A stretch of DNA of 64,000 nt from Flammulina velutipes (Eukaryota; Basidiomycota; Agaricomycetes; Agaricales; Physalacriaceae). The translations under genes were made by a program, and so were the position numbers. The notes below the pieces were generated by a model. That model was not told the DNA's origin and did not search any database. It worked only from the letters and a program-made list of their open reading frames with translations. The stretch is taken from contig CM022376.1 in assembly GCA_011800155.1 (NCBI GenBank), positions 186,001 through 250,000 on the forward strand, read 5' to 3'. This document shows, piece by piece, positions 33,849 through 45,879 of this stretch (position 1 is its first letter; every line of letters begins with the position of its first letter).

Positions 33849-34454
33849 TGGACATCAATAAATGGTAGGTGAGCGATAGCGAAGGGTGCGAGTCAACATT
33901 GTCTCCTTGATTGAGTATATATGCTATGCTCATGCTGAGCTCAGTCGATGTGTGAGTGTAACAACGATGCGGTTACGCCGGAACGCCGCCACGACATAAT
34001 GATCCGGTGCATCGGCATGACGACTCTCTCAACCAGAGACGACTTGCAGTACTATGTACTTATACGGCATAGGATTAAAGAAGTACTAGGAAATAAGATT
34101 GTGTGTGCATAGGTAATCATTTCTGTGGGAACCCCAAGTCAAGCATGGTCGACCTCTAGCTCGCGCCACGGTTGCCACTTGCTTGATTCAACTGATATCA
34201 AGCCGCTCTCAAAAGGTGTCAGTCAATGCGGTGATAGGCGACGACAATGATGCAGATGCTCTTGTGGTGTCTTTTACTTCGATCCTAAGTCATAATCCGA
34301 TGCGTGGCGTATTGAGGAAGAGATAGTACACTCATTTTCACACGCCCCATTGAAAAGTCAGGGACCGACTTCGCGCCAACAATGATGTGCTATGGTTATA
34401 ATTAAATACAGGCTATACTACTTAGGAAGTGTGAACGAGCAGGTCTCCTAGTAC
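33849..34454. other. Spacer between DUF6533 paralogues A and B
   Basis: About 600 nt containing the promoter of A and the 3' region of the gene upstream; no gene supported. Confidence 0.4.
33916..33922 (-). promoter_or_regulatory. TATA-like element of DUF6533 paralogue A
   Basis: TATATA on the minus strand, about 68 nt before ATG 33848, just upstream of a GGGTGCGAGTCA block that recurs in the sister promoters. Confidence 0.4.
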
Positions 34455-36130
34455 TCAAGTTTCTCGCTCTCCATCGAACCAAGATCGCACATCTTGATCA
34501 AACTTGGCCACAATTTCCGCATACCAATTACTTCCGCTGCTAGTCCCAAAGTTTAGTGGCGGTAATAAGCTATCAGGGCGCCTTCTTGGCTGATCGCTTT
34601 CAGACAGTGTTTCTCTGGGAGGTGTTATGCCTGGAACATGGTCCCTTGTCAATACCCTCGTTTGGTGGAACACCAGTGGACGCGATGGCTGGCTGAATGT
34701 CACGACCTCGTCGCCCGATGTGGCTTTGCGGAGATTGAGAAACATCCGAGTGGTCAAAACGCCGATGGCGGCATGAAATGGCCTGCATGAAAATTCAGCT
34801 TGAACGTCTATATGTACTGAGGGTCGCAGTGAATGACTTACCCAAAGCTGAACCACGGAATCTTGGTTACTCCCTGTGGTGTGTAAGGTGAGTCAACAAA
34901 AGACACAGGATTAGATACGCACCACAACCATCAGGTTGTTGAACACCAATAGCACTGATATACTACCGAACGAAAATAAGCCTCTGAATAGCGACCGCGG
35001 TTGAAGACTTGCCCGGAAAAATACAGAATATTATCGCGCAGTAGCAGTGAATATAAAGAGACACGTCTACGTGTCCTTACTCTTCCAGCAGTCGACATTG
35101 ATGTCTTATAGAGCGCAAAGCCAAATAGAACACCTTCGAATGCGGTCGCTGAGAAGACAGGATAAGAAGAACGTTATGCGCCACAATCACGCGAACACAC
35201 CAGGAACCCACTGTGCCCATTGAATACCGGAATTGATGGGAGGACATCCCGGGAGTGGTAAATGAATGACTCCCGCATTGAGGTCCCTTCTACGAGATGC
35301 GTTGTAAATCAGGATCCACAGGAACCCGGCTATCGAGCTCGCGAATAGTACGCCGTTAATCCAGGCCACCTAACAAGACATGCATGAAGTAAGCTTGGCT
35401 TTGAATGGTTTATCCAGATTCTTACCCGCTTCGAGCACTTGTACAACGCGTAGACCCTCAGCTGGAGGATTATCTCGACGGACCAGAGATTTATTGCTCC
35501 GGCTATGCGTGTTACGGGGTCAATCATTACGCAACTAATAAGAAATGCCCAATCATTAAATGAGTTCATTGAAGCTTTAATTCACCTCTACGCACAGGTC
35601 CTCGTTTTTTATTCCTGGAATCGCGAAGATGTGGATTTGGCATACATCAAATATCAGAAGCGCCACGCTATAGTAGCGTATCTGCAGTTGTAGTAAGATA
35701 TGATTGGATTTAGTCGGCGAACTTGAAGGATAACTCACCCAGAGGAACATGAACTTCGAGAATGAACGCTTTTGTGGCTGGATGAGACTCTGAGATAATG
35801 TTGACACTGAAGGGGTACGTTGAACATACCCAGACGTAGCGGACCTAGTACTGTGTTGAGTCCAATGCGCTATGAAGCGTAGATTATAACAAACCTCATC
35901 CTGTAGAGTGATCACTGAATCAATAGCAATGGTTATGACCTTTTCAGGTAACGATAAAGCTCGGTCTTACAATAATCATGCAATATCCAAGTTAATCCGA
36001 CCACTAATAATGACGAGTTAACATCGTGCTATCAAAGAAGAAAGGGACACTCACAGACGCCATGGAGAGGGATCAGATTACGTCGATAGAGAGAGGAAAA
36101 GTCGTCGTCTACAACGGTAGGGATCTTCAT
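34455..36130 (-). CDS. DUF6533 seven-helix membrane protein, paralogue B
   Basis: Second of the tandem paralogues, starting at ATG 36130 (MKIPTVVDDDFSSLYRR). It shares the layout of A: EIILQLRVYALYKCSK, WINGVLFASSIAGFLWILI, NASRRRDLNAGVIHLPLPG, TTRMFLNLRKATSG and the tail end SWFDGERET. Its loop before the tail is longer, with TPPRETLSESDQPRRRPDS. The helix-coding blocks are better conserved among the copies than the tails and introns. No frame break is seen in the exons I could place, but not every junction was resolved. Function unknown. Confidence 0.7.
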
Positions 36131-36957
36131 TGAATAGTGCGCGGGGGAGTGTTAAGGGCGCGAGTCATGGATTGTCAGTATATATGTCAAAATCGTGTTG
36201 AGCCCGGTGCACGGTTGCCGCCGGAGTCCAACTCAACTGACATTATTACACTAACAAGCTTAAGACACCGATGTTCCACGGTATAACGTTGCACACACTC
36301 ACCCGGAACGGAATTTCTCTCGCAGAGCAAGTTTGAGGAACTTGTACGGCGTCCTCGGCATTAGGATGGTGGCAACCCAATATGTGGCGCATCGCGCTGT
36401 CAGGTGTCAGTGTCAGAGATTTTACCGCCGGCAGTACGCACATTGTTATAAGTTATCTTCTCGGCGTTAAACGCAGAGGCATTTTCCTGCACGCTATCCA
36501 CTGCCAGCAACCACATGGAACGTGAACACAGCCCGAGTCCCGCATCTCATTGATATGTTTCGACGTCCGTCAAGGAATATCTACACGGTGGATCAAATGA
36601 TAATCGATGTTGCCCGCCCAAAGTCGTTTGTGGTCGGAAGTCAAAGAATGTACGGCAGCTGTACAGTTTTTGTGTACCGTTCGGCACGAGTAAGGTACAG
36701 AATCTAATCTTATCTAGCGTGGCGTCGTCCAAGAATTCGAAGCCGGACATCTGATTCATTCGTTCGAGTGTTCGAGCGATATGTGTTCCAACCACGTTGC
36801 GCTCAAGTTAGGCATGCGTCCTCTTACCCTAATCAACATAACTCGAGTCTTCCTCCTATAAAGGTGAACAAACATACAATTTGAAGTTACAGCTATAATA
36901 CACTATCGAAAGGATATATGCTAATATATGGTATAAGTGAACAAGTAGCTCCCTGAT
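36131..36957. other. Spacer between DUF6533 paralogues B and C
   Basis: About 830 nt with no supported gene; the open frames are short and without family signals. Confidence 0.4.
36179..36185 (-). promoter_or_regulatory. TATA-like element of DUF6533 paralogue B
   Basis: TATATA on the minus strand, about 50 nt before ATG 36130, with the block GGGCGCGAGTCA nearby as in paralogue A. Confidence 0.4.
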
Positions 36958-38632
36958 TCAACTCCGATTTTCCACCTCCCTAAAATAAGACTGCATATCC
37001 TGCTCGAACTTATCCAGCGTTTCCGCGTACCAATCACTGTTGCGACTGCTTGTTCCCAGGCTCATTCGCGGTAAGCTAGGCTCGAAGTCTCTAGGAGGAT
37101 CAAAGTCTCTAGGTGGATCATCGCTTTCACTGAACGTCCCCCTTGAAGACGAGGTGCCCGGTACCGCATCCCAGGTTAAGACTTCAGTTCGATGAAACAC
37201 GACCGTACGTGATGGCGGTTTGCTGGCTGATATGACCTCTTCGGTCGCAGCTTTGCGGAGATTGAGGAGCATACGGGTGGTTAAGACACCAATAGCAGCA
37301 TGGAATGGTCTAATAGACAAATTAGATCTTCGCTCAGAGTCATAGAGCTTACGGCTTACCCATAGCTGAACCAAGGGATCCTGGTCACGCCCTAGATTAA
37401 GTTTGGTTTTAGGACAGATTTAGAGCACGAAGGTGGAACACGTACCACGACCATCAGATTGTTGAAAACCAATAGGACCGAAATCCTACACGAAGACGTC
37501 AATTTTAGATAAAGAATGGAAAATCAGATGAGGCTTACCCCAAGAAGTATAGGATATTGTCGCGCAGTAACAATGAGTACAAAGAGACTTGTCGACCTTT
37601 ACGTACTCGACCAGCAGTCGACATTGTCGTCTTGTATAGCGCAAAAGCGAACAGGACACCTTCGAATGCGGTCGCTGATGCAGGGTAAGAACGACGTGCG
37701 CCACAATCATGATGAACGCACCCGGAACCCATTGCACCCATTCAATTCCAGAATGTATGGACGGGCAGCCCGGCAAGGGCAAATGAATAGCTTCCGCGAT
37801 GACGGCCCGTCGGCGAGATGCGTTGAATATCAAAATCCACAGGAACCCGGCTATCGAACCTGCAAAAAGTACACCATTGACCCAAGCTACCTGCACAACC
37901 ATAAGCACGGTGGTTCAGAGGAGACGTGAAAGGCGCGTACCAGCCTGGAGCACTTGTACAAAGCGTAGACCCGTAGTTGGAGGATTATCTCCACGGACCA
38001 AAGGCTTATAGCACCAACGACGCGTATTATGGAGTCCATCGCCACACATCTGACGTGGTATCAATATGCAAAACAAGGCGGAAGTTTGTGCCTACGCACA
38101 GGTCGTCGTTGGTTATCCCCGGAATAGAGAAGACGTGTATTTGGGTTACGTCGAATATTAGAAGCGCTATGCTGTAGTAGCGAATCTGTGGTATGTTGAG
38201 AAAGAGGTAGGCAGCGAACGGAGTATAACGTACCCAAAGAAACATGTACTTTGAAAAGGAACGCTTCTGAGGCTGGGAACACCGAACGTAAGATGAGGTT
38301 TTGATGTTGTGGAAAGATGATGCTTACCCAGACATAGCGGACCTGGTGGATGGAACGATGAGCTCGGGGAAGCAACAGAAAGGATGGCAAGACGAACCTC
38401 GTCCTCTAGTGTAATTACTAAAAGGCCAGCAAAGGTCAGAACAATATTTAGAGATGAAAGAACATTTGCTCACAATAATCGTGCACTATCCATGTCAGGC
38501 CGACAACTACACGGATCAGTGAGTTGATTTCAGTGGTCTGAGGAGGGAGTACTCACGAACGGCATGGAGAGGTATCAAGCTTCCTCTATAGAGAGAAGAA
38601 AAGTCGTTATTGGAAGCAGTATACACTTCCAT
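36958..38632 (-). CDS. DUF6533 seven-helix membrane protein, paralogue C
   Basis: Third tandem paralogue, starting at ATG 38632 (MEVYTASNNDFSSLYRG). It repeats the family order: RYYSIALLIFDVTQIHVFSI, WVNGVLFAGSIAGFLWILI, NASRRRAVIAEAIHLPLPG, GRQVSLYSLLLRDNILYFLG, TTRMLLNLRKAA and the divergent tail ending QSYFREVENRS. The tail includes a short internal repeat (PPRDFDPPRDFEP), a sign of rapid evolution. It lies in the same orientation as A and B with spacers of 0.6-0.8 kb, as expected of local duplication. Confidence 0.72.
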
Positions 38633-39210
38633 AGTACATCGAGCGTTTGGGGGGGTGACGGATAGGGTGCAACGGTTTTTCCCTGGCTGTGAGTGTATAT
38701 AAGTATGTGCAGTGACGTTCTGATCGGTTACGGCCGGCGCGACCCTGTGATCTTCGTAATTGTTGCGAACCTGCTCGATGCCGTTCGGATCTCTGAGTCT
38801 AATACGAATGCGGGGCACCTGAGAGATAGGCGACTCTATAGATGCTGCATGTCCTGCAGCATTTGGAATGTAAACCTGCCAGTAGAACCACTTCCCAAAC
38901 AGCCATGGTATCGCCTTGTCCGTGTTCTGTATGGAAACCAAGTTCAACGGTAAGCAGGTTCACTGCCGCCGTTGGCGGTATCCTGCGGTACTGTAACCCT
39001 AGGTAACCCTAACTCAACTGTGCACGTCATCGTTATGGTAACTCTTTGGGAAGAATTTTCCCACACAGCCGCCACATCGTCGATCAGGGTGACCCTCCGA
39101 GATATCAAGTATTTGAGAACATCACCTCACATCACCCTCGGGGGAAATAACTACAGGCCTTCTTAGTGTAGTCTACTATATCTGGTGGTAAAATTTTGCA
39201 TGAGCGCCAC
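38633..39210. other. Intergenic region between the DUF6533 array and catalase
   Basis: About 580 nt holding the promoter of DUF6533 paralogue C and the 3' end region of the catalase gene. No gene supported. Confidence 0.4.
38696..38702. promoter_or_regulatory. TATA-like element of DUF6533 paralogue C
   Basis: TATATAA/TTATATA, about 64 nt before ATG 38632, downstream in transcription to a GGGTGC block shared with the other two promoters. Confidence 0.35.
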
Positions 39211-42071
39211 TTAGTAATTCACGGTACTTCCCACAGCATCCTCCGTCCTGTTAGACCACGTCTCCGTACCATTAAATGACACCACATCTACCTGAACTCC
39301 GATGCTTTCAGCAACAGCACGTCCAAAGGCTTCATCGACGTGTGCAAAGAGGGCCACCTGCCGTCGCTTTACAGACTCACTCTTGGCTTTTCCGAGATGA
39401 CCAGCGACATTGCTACGATAATAACCAACAAGTCAGCGCTAGCTTCTTGGATAAAGAAAATTCCCACTTGATGAGGTTGTTTTGGTCATTCTTTGACAAG
39501 CTAGCCCAGAATCGGCGAGGCCAGTCAAAGTCAATTTCGGTCACCGCAGATAGAGACGACACGGCGCCACCCTACAAACGTTGAAGGGAGTGAAAACATT
39601 ACGGCAGAGGAGAAGCTTACTGTCCATTGTTGATGTGTTTCGTCAACATATGGGCGCTTGGGGAGTTTGATAGGGTCCAGAGTTGACAGATAGTTTGGCC
39701 GAGATCCTTTGAGAGAGGTTGAGTTCCAAAATAGGACATGAACACCAAGTAGACGAGTACATACCTTGATTTCCCCTTACATTCATTGCCCCGTCGCGTT
39801 CAAAATTGGCTATAGAGAAGTCAGTCCAAAGGTCGACGCTCTCAGTTTTCAACTCAACACTCACCTACAGGCGCGAACGGACAGTTGACCGGGATTTGCT
39901 ACATACTAGACTAAGCATTGATCCCCGAATATGGCGTGTGACATACCATGTAGTTGACTCCTAGTCGGTATCTATGAAACATCAATAAAACCAGACGCAT
40001 CGTATGCGCAACTCTCACCTATGCGTATCCGAGTACGAGAACAGACGCGCCTGTAACACAGGATCCGCACTCGGTCCCCATCCATCCACCATTCGAGCTG
40101 GCGAGAACGCCGCTTGTTCGATCTCTGCAAAATAGCTGGTAGGCGCTGATCAGATATCGTCATTGTAAGCCCCGTGTAGATTTGTTACTTTGCGGGGTTC
40201 TGTGTTAAGTAGAATTTGCCGATTTCAACAGGAGGGACGTCGTCTAGCCCCCATTCCCTAGCGATTGTTAACACCACCGATGCGGTAGAATGTGGAGAAC
40301 CTACTTCGTTAGATCCAAGACGTTGTATCTTAGAAACATGTTCATCATAAGTTTGCACGACAAGACGTTATCACTTACTTGAACGACTCGGCCTGGGAGG
40401 GCGTCAGAACCTGGGCGTACATCGTCCAGCCGGGATACTTCTTGTTCTCGATAGATTCGTACAAATCCTGAGTCGCAAAGTCCGGATTTTCGCCTTTGTT
40501 CACACGTGTTAGCCCATGGTGAGAATCAATAACAAGAAAGAAGTACCTTGCATGGCGGTCGCTTCGGCGTTGGTGAAATTACGAACCTAAAGAAGATGAT
40601 AAGCACGCTTCAGGAAGCATGGCCGGCATGATGCGCACTCCTTGCATGCTCTCCGCGTAAAGCTTGACATAGACCCAGGTCCCGTCTTCTTTAATCCACC
40701 TTCGAACGTGATATTGAGAAGAATTGCCGGGCGCAGAGACATAAAACACATACCGATAAGCGTGGCCGCTCCACCCGTGCATGTGCGTGAAGCCATAGGG
40801 TGTTCCAAGGTCGGAGAAGAGACGCATAACCTGCAGAACTCGAGATTAGTACCAACGTTCTTTCCATATTGATAGCAAGCAGCTTACCTGGTACAGCGAT
40901 TCTGGGTTGGAGCTCAAGTAATCCCAGAACATACTATCAAGAGCGTCAGAAAGCGTCGTCATAATAGAACGAGTACACACTCAGGGTCCTTCAGGTGCGT
41001 CTTTGGATGCCTCTTCTGCGTCTATTGTTGAAAAGTTGTGAGTTAGCAGCCATACGCTTGTCGTGAGAGATTTCTCACGTGTATAAAGTGGGGAAATTTA
41101 GCAGCGTCGCGAATGAAGAAAACGGGTGTATCTGAAAGATAAGGAGAATATTTGTGTGGTCTGCTTGAGATAGAAAGATAAAGCGCTAACTGTTCATGAC
41201 GAGATCCAAGATGCCTTTCCTTGTCCGGAGTCTGAAAACCGAACAATGAATGAGCTTCCACCGCCAGGATGATGAGCACGAACTTCATTGCGAAACCCCT
41301 GGGATCCCTCGCTTCGTCCGCTGAACCCTGCTCGCCACCAACAGTGCTGAATCGAACTATACCCAATTAGGTGCATGTAATCGAGAGATGAAATGAACGC
41401 ACTAGTGATAGGTGTTCGTAAACCATTCTAGAGGGAAGCGCGCGTCAGATACGCTTTGAAGATCTAAATAGTGGCGTACCTCTCCGAATACATCCCTGAG
41501 AGGCGAACACGAAGATGCGTTAGCCTTTCCCGTCATAATTGAAAGGAAGAAGCGCCGACATACATCATTGAATACCGCTTCACAAAGTCGGCGTTTGTAG
41601 CTTCGAAATAACCATGCGCTCCCGCTGAATATGAGACATTAACTAAATGTAACCCATCCGAACAACACGCTTCATTACTCACCTCCTTTTGCATGGACTA
41701 CCCGCTCAGGAATTCTCTCTCGATCAAATGCTCCGAAGAGCTCCGTTAAATGTACATCTTGGAGAAGTAGAGGTCCTATGAAATATAGTTAGGAACGAGA
41801 CGCGTCAAGAGAATCTCCGACACTCGCCGTCACTACCAATTCTCTGGTACTCGTAAGGATGGGCGACAGGTGTCCCTCCATCGGTCGTGTACTCCACTTC
41901 AGAAGGGGACTTCTCTAGTGAATTCGACTGAACGTCGAGACCATCCTGAAAGTCAACGTTGTAGTCCGCCCCGCCCGATTGCCGACCGACGAGAGGACCG
42001 CCCGCATTCGGAAACCACGCAAAGGATGAGGAGCTGAGAACCAGCAAGTGGAAGAGAGATACAAGGAGCAT
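39211..42071 (-). CDS. Secreted catalase
   Basis: Heme catalase decomposing hydrogen peroxide. The start ATG at 42071 opens a signal peptide ([17 protein letters not shown]). Exons separated by many short introns then give [14 protein letters not shown], the catalytic His in ERVVHAKG, the catalytic Asn in LDLVMN followed by [37 protein letters not shown], the heme-ligand Tyr in [11 protein letters not shown], and [17 protein letters not shown]. The C-terminus ([19 protein letters not shown]) is followed by an N-glycosylation site. The length points to a small-subunit catalase with no flavodoxin-like extension. The signal peptide suggests export or a secretory compartment. About 14 introns make this the most fragmented gene in the window. 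Confidence 0.9.
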
Positions 42072-42110
42072 TGCGAACGAAATCAGTCTTCCTTCTTTCG
42101 CTCCCGCCTC

Positions 42111-42116
42111 TTTATA
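42111..42116 (-). promoter_or_regulatory. TATA-like element of the catalase gene
   Basis: TATAAA on the minus strand, 40 nt before the ATG at 42071, in a G/C-rich setting. Confidence 0.45.
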
Positions 42117-42626
42117 GCAGCCCGAGTGTGGGAATATGTATTTTCATATCCAGAGGCTATTCAGAAGAGACCTTGGCGCGAAATTGATACGAGCTGGACC
42201 CGGGATGACTGATCTTCTCCATTCACCATAATAATCAGGCTTCCTTACCACGCGACGTAGATCTGAGTAAGAGATCAGGCCATGAGATTCCACCGATCAG
42301 TTGAAACCAGCGGGTTTCGATTGGGCGAGACACCGGAATGTGCGGATGCAGAACGCGGAAAAGGCTCGGTCACGTGTCGATTTAGCGCCACCTTTACAAA
42401 TGCACGAACATGGGTGGTTGCTGGAGCTCGAAGAATGTGCCTGAGCATGGATAACGCGCCAAGACACGCGGCTACAGAAATAACATGAGTGAAATGGAAC
42501 GAGCACACGATAACCATAGAGCGAACCATCGGTATCACGCTGGCCTACCAAGAGTCGCGACTCCCCAATCGAGGCACAAATGAGAGCGTCAGAACGTGTA
42601 CATTTGGCCATTTATTCTAATGAGCA
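42117..42626. other. Intergenic region between catalase and the MFS transporter
   Basis: About 510 nt. The plus-strand frame at 42282-42488 has no signal. The region holds the catalase promoter and the MFS 3' end. Confidence 0.45.
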
Positions 42627-44803
42627 TCATGTCGTGAACCTAAACAATAGACTTCTGTTCCCCTTCCTATCCACAAGAGCATCCTCTTGCAACTGTTGCT
42701 CCTTAGTCAACTCACTATATTCTCTAGCCTTCCTTGAATTCTTGTAGCGATACCCGTACTTCTGCACGAACCAAAGCAACACAGCCGCGGTAGCAAACAC
42801 AATGTTGATCGTATTCCCTCGTTTGAAATCTGTTACCAGTCAGCATCACGGGCGCGCTCGGAGACAAAAACTTTACCTGGCGAATCATCTGCACGATAAA
42901 TCTAAGGGGCGCTCTAGTCAGTAAGGCCGAGAGCGAAAATGACATTTGAAAACGAACCTGTGAGCCCCAGACTATTCATGGACCAAATTACTTAGAGTTA
43001 TGATACATGGGCGAAAGCGACTTGGCGTACCTCCGTATATGTTCGCTGCAAATATGACGCTTCCCGAGGCTAACGTTCGCTTGCCAACGCTCCTGAAAAT
43101 ATGATGAGAAACGCTCGGGGAAGCCTGGGCGCTCGTACCCCGTATTTTCAGACATCCAGGCAATGTTGAGCGGGTGGGTGTATGGCCAAGATGCTACTAT
43201 GACCGCGGCGAAATACCTATCACCCAATAAGTAGTGTGTTCTGTCTTCCTCGTGTGAAACAGATACCTACTTGATACCTCTTCCTGTTGTAGAGGGAAGC
43301 GCCCGAAGTAAAATCCAGCCAACAAGCTGCCATGCAGCTGGATGCAGTAGTTGAGTAAGGTAGTCCACATCAGACCGAAACTCAAAACGCACCGCCAAAA
43401 GCTCCGTGTAGTCCTCGTTCCCGTACTTTATCAGAATGCCGGATGAAGAGAACGGTGGTGATACATTGCAGGATATACGGTGGAGCGGTAAGAGCGTTGG
43501 CCACGAACACGTTAAAGTCGAACATCTTGATGACAGTCGGAAGATCTGGGGAGCTTTCAGCATCTCGTCACGTTCCTAACGACGATAGATTTCATACATG
43601 TTGACAGTGGAGTTGTGGGCGTCAGGCCGACAGTCGTCAATAGCAGATGCCCCCAGAGACCAAGGTCGGAGAACGCGTCTTTCACGTCAGCCCACGTTAC
43701 CCGCTGCCTACCCAACACGAAATCAACACGATGTGCTAGACAAAAGGTACTGAGCACGTACTCGTAGACTTTCTTGGACGGATCGTCCCTCACAACACGG
43801 GTCACACCAATATGGACTTGTCTCTTGTCGAACCAAGGTCGGAGTCCTCGGATGCCACCCTCCGTCGTGGATATGTTCAACGGGAGATAGAACCTACAAC
43901 GAAAGGTTTGAATGCAGAGACACTTCAGAGTGACGAAGACGCTTACCAGGTAGCAACGGCTATGATTATGGTTATGATTCCGTCGACGAGGAACAACCAC
44001 TTCCAACCCTCTAGACCGGAACGGCCACGTAGCTGAAGAAGACCGCTCGCCATCAAGCCACTCACAGCGCTGGCGATAACTTGTGTTCCCCAGAACCACG
44101 CCAGACGAGTGGCAAGTTCTGTTCCCTTGTAGAAAGATCCCAAGTATACCAGTGTCGCCGGGATAACGCCTCCTTCGGTGAGAGCAATCACTGAATGACG
44201 ATTAGGTTTGTTCTGCATGATGATCAGACGGAGTACTTACTACAACGTGCTGAGAATATCGTCAGTAAGAGAAGAAGAGAAATAAGCTTATCATCACGAA
44301 CCTGTCAGATATCCTGCTCTATCCTTGACTAATGCATGCGCCATCGTTACGAGCCCCCAAGAGAACATAGTTCCTGCGATCCCTGTAGCGAATGATCAGA
44401 GTACCAAATCGGAGGATGCTTGTGGTCACGTACATCTGGATGGTGTTACAATCTTCGCTATAACGGCGCCGGCCAGGCAAGCAAAGGAAAAGATGACTGA
44501 ATAGAGTGCTACACCCAGGTTGACGGTGTCGATAGTGAATCCAAGGTCCTGCGGAAGATTATCAGAGACCGCATTGGAGTGGTTTGTACGATCCATATTC
44601 AAAACGAAGGTCGTTAGCAGGATCCATGGAAAGAGCCTAGTGTCCAGGATACGTATAACTCGTGCTTCCTCTTCGTCGGAGTATGCGAGAGTGGGCACGT
44701 AGTAGGGATTGTCGGCATCTGGTACATATGCGTGAGCTGGATCGTGTTCCAACGATGAGGCTGTGTCGACCAAATCGGCGTTCTTCTTGTCATCCTGAGA
44801 CAT
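42627..44803 (-). CDS. MFS transporter, anion:cation symporter (Dal5-like) type
   Basis: Plasma-membrane solute carrier; the substrate is not predictable. ATG at 44803 opens an acidic N-terminal tail followed by helix 1 and the family block LNMDRTNHSNAVSDNLPQDLG, then TIDTVNLGVALYSVIFSFACLAGAVI. Further exons, split by many short introns, give VIPATLVYLGSFYKGTELATRLAWFWG, SAVSGLMASGLLQLRGRSG and GWKWLFLVDGIITIIIAVAT. The last exon ends with a helix and the charged tail RYKNSRKAREYSELTKEQQ. This matches the allantoate/pantothenate-type subfamily, which in fungi imports vitamins, organic anions or phthalate-like compounds. Gene neighbours give no clear hint of the cargo. Confidence 0.85.
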
Positions 44804-44940
44804 GTCGATATGGGGTGGCAGCCCCCCGGTTATCGTCGACTCTTTTATCTGTAGGATAACTAGTGCCGAAAGAAGACGACGCTATCCTGCTAGACTATGG
44901 CGCAATAGTTTTCCGCAAGTTGGAGTATACTGTGGGTCAA
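44804..44940. other. Promoter region of the MFS gene
   Basis: About 140 nt upstream of ATG 44803, including a GATAAAAG stretch on the minus strand near 44843; no clear gene. Confidence 0.35.
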
Positions 44941-44962
44941 CAAATAACACGAACGATGATAT

Positions 44963-45616
44963 TTGAACACCAAAGACGTGCGATGGCGATATTGGGATGG
45001 AGATTTGTATTGCGAAAACATCAATCTGGAACAAGCAGTTAGAATGGTTGGAACAAAAGATATCCGGACGGCGGGGAACGTACTTGATTCGGCAACGCTA
45101 TCAGAGTGGGCTATCGTAAGTGCCAATGAGTCTGTCCTCCAAATCAGCCATAGTCACATTCCCTAGCGTAGAGCACGTACACGAATTAGCAGCAAAGGGC
45201 TAGACCATGTTCGGTCATTTGCACATCCCGCCATCGGGACAAGGACTTGGGAAGAGAATATTCTCCTCCGAGTCTGTGACGGTAGAGCAGATGTTGAGCG
45301 AACACCTATAGCTGAGCAGGAGTTCAATCTTCTACCTATCAGGGACACACAAGGCCCGTTTCGACTCGGAATTCCAAACCCGACTGCGTCTCCGCGGTTG
45401 AGGATTAAAGAGTCTAAAGGGCAATACGCACGACATAGACGAACTTTGGAGCAGCCTAAGAACGCAATACAATGTGGAGTGAAAAAAGGCGTACATTGTT
45501 CTCCTCTTGTCAGTGGGCTCACTATGTCAAGCTTGTGGCCAACATCGCCTGGTCGTCTTCATTTCGAACGTATAACGACGAAACAACGCAAGCTCTTACT
45601 ACCAGTAGCAGCATGA
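44963..45616 (+). pseudogene. Unrecognised open tract, possible broken gene
   Basis: Two plus-strand frames look protein-like. The first (about 44963-45163) reads VRWRYWDGDLYCENINLEQA and EWAIVSANESVLQ but begins without ATG. The second stays open for about 150 codons from about 45169 to the stop at 45616 and includes ENILLRVCDGRADVE and FNLLPIRDTQGPFRLGIPNP. I do not recognise a family. The frames are not joined by an obvious intron, and neither carries a proper start. It is best described as a gene fragment or remnant, possibly of a mobile element. Confidence 0.3.
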
Positions 45617-45879
45617 CTGTTGGGAACAAGCGGGGAGTCGGCCGAAACGGTCACCTGATCAGTGATATCCATCAAATTCCCGAAATCGATTACGTCTATA
45701 AATAAACGCCACTAGGATGGTTTTTAATGCTACGACTCCGAGAAATATGGGCTGGATCAGAAATTCAATCATATCCTACCGAGCTTTAGTCTTCTCAGAA
45801 GCCTGCATGTAAGGCTGAGCTATATACGTATACAATTACGGTAGATGGTCGCGCATGGGCATGTCTATATGGTGCGTGT
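45617..45879. other. Intergenic region
   Basis: About 260 nt, AT-rich, ending at the stop of the DUF6535 gene. Confidence 0.4.

Noticed and set aside
38993..39014. Telomere-like sequence (TAACCCTAGGTAACCCTAAC)
   Set aside because: Only two imperfect units are present in the middle of ordinary gene-bearing DNA, so chance is the simpler explanation.
42282..42611. Overlapping plus- and minus-strand frames between catalase and the MFS gene
   Set aside because: Both strands are open over the same DNA and neither has family signals, which indicates chance.
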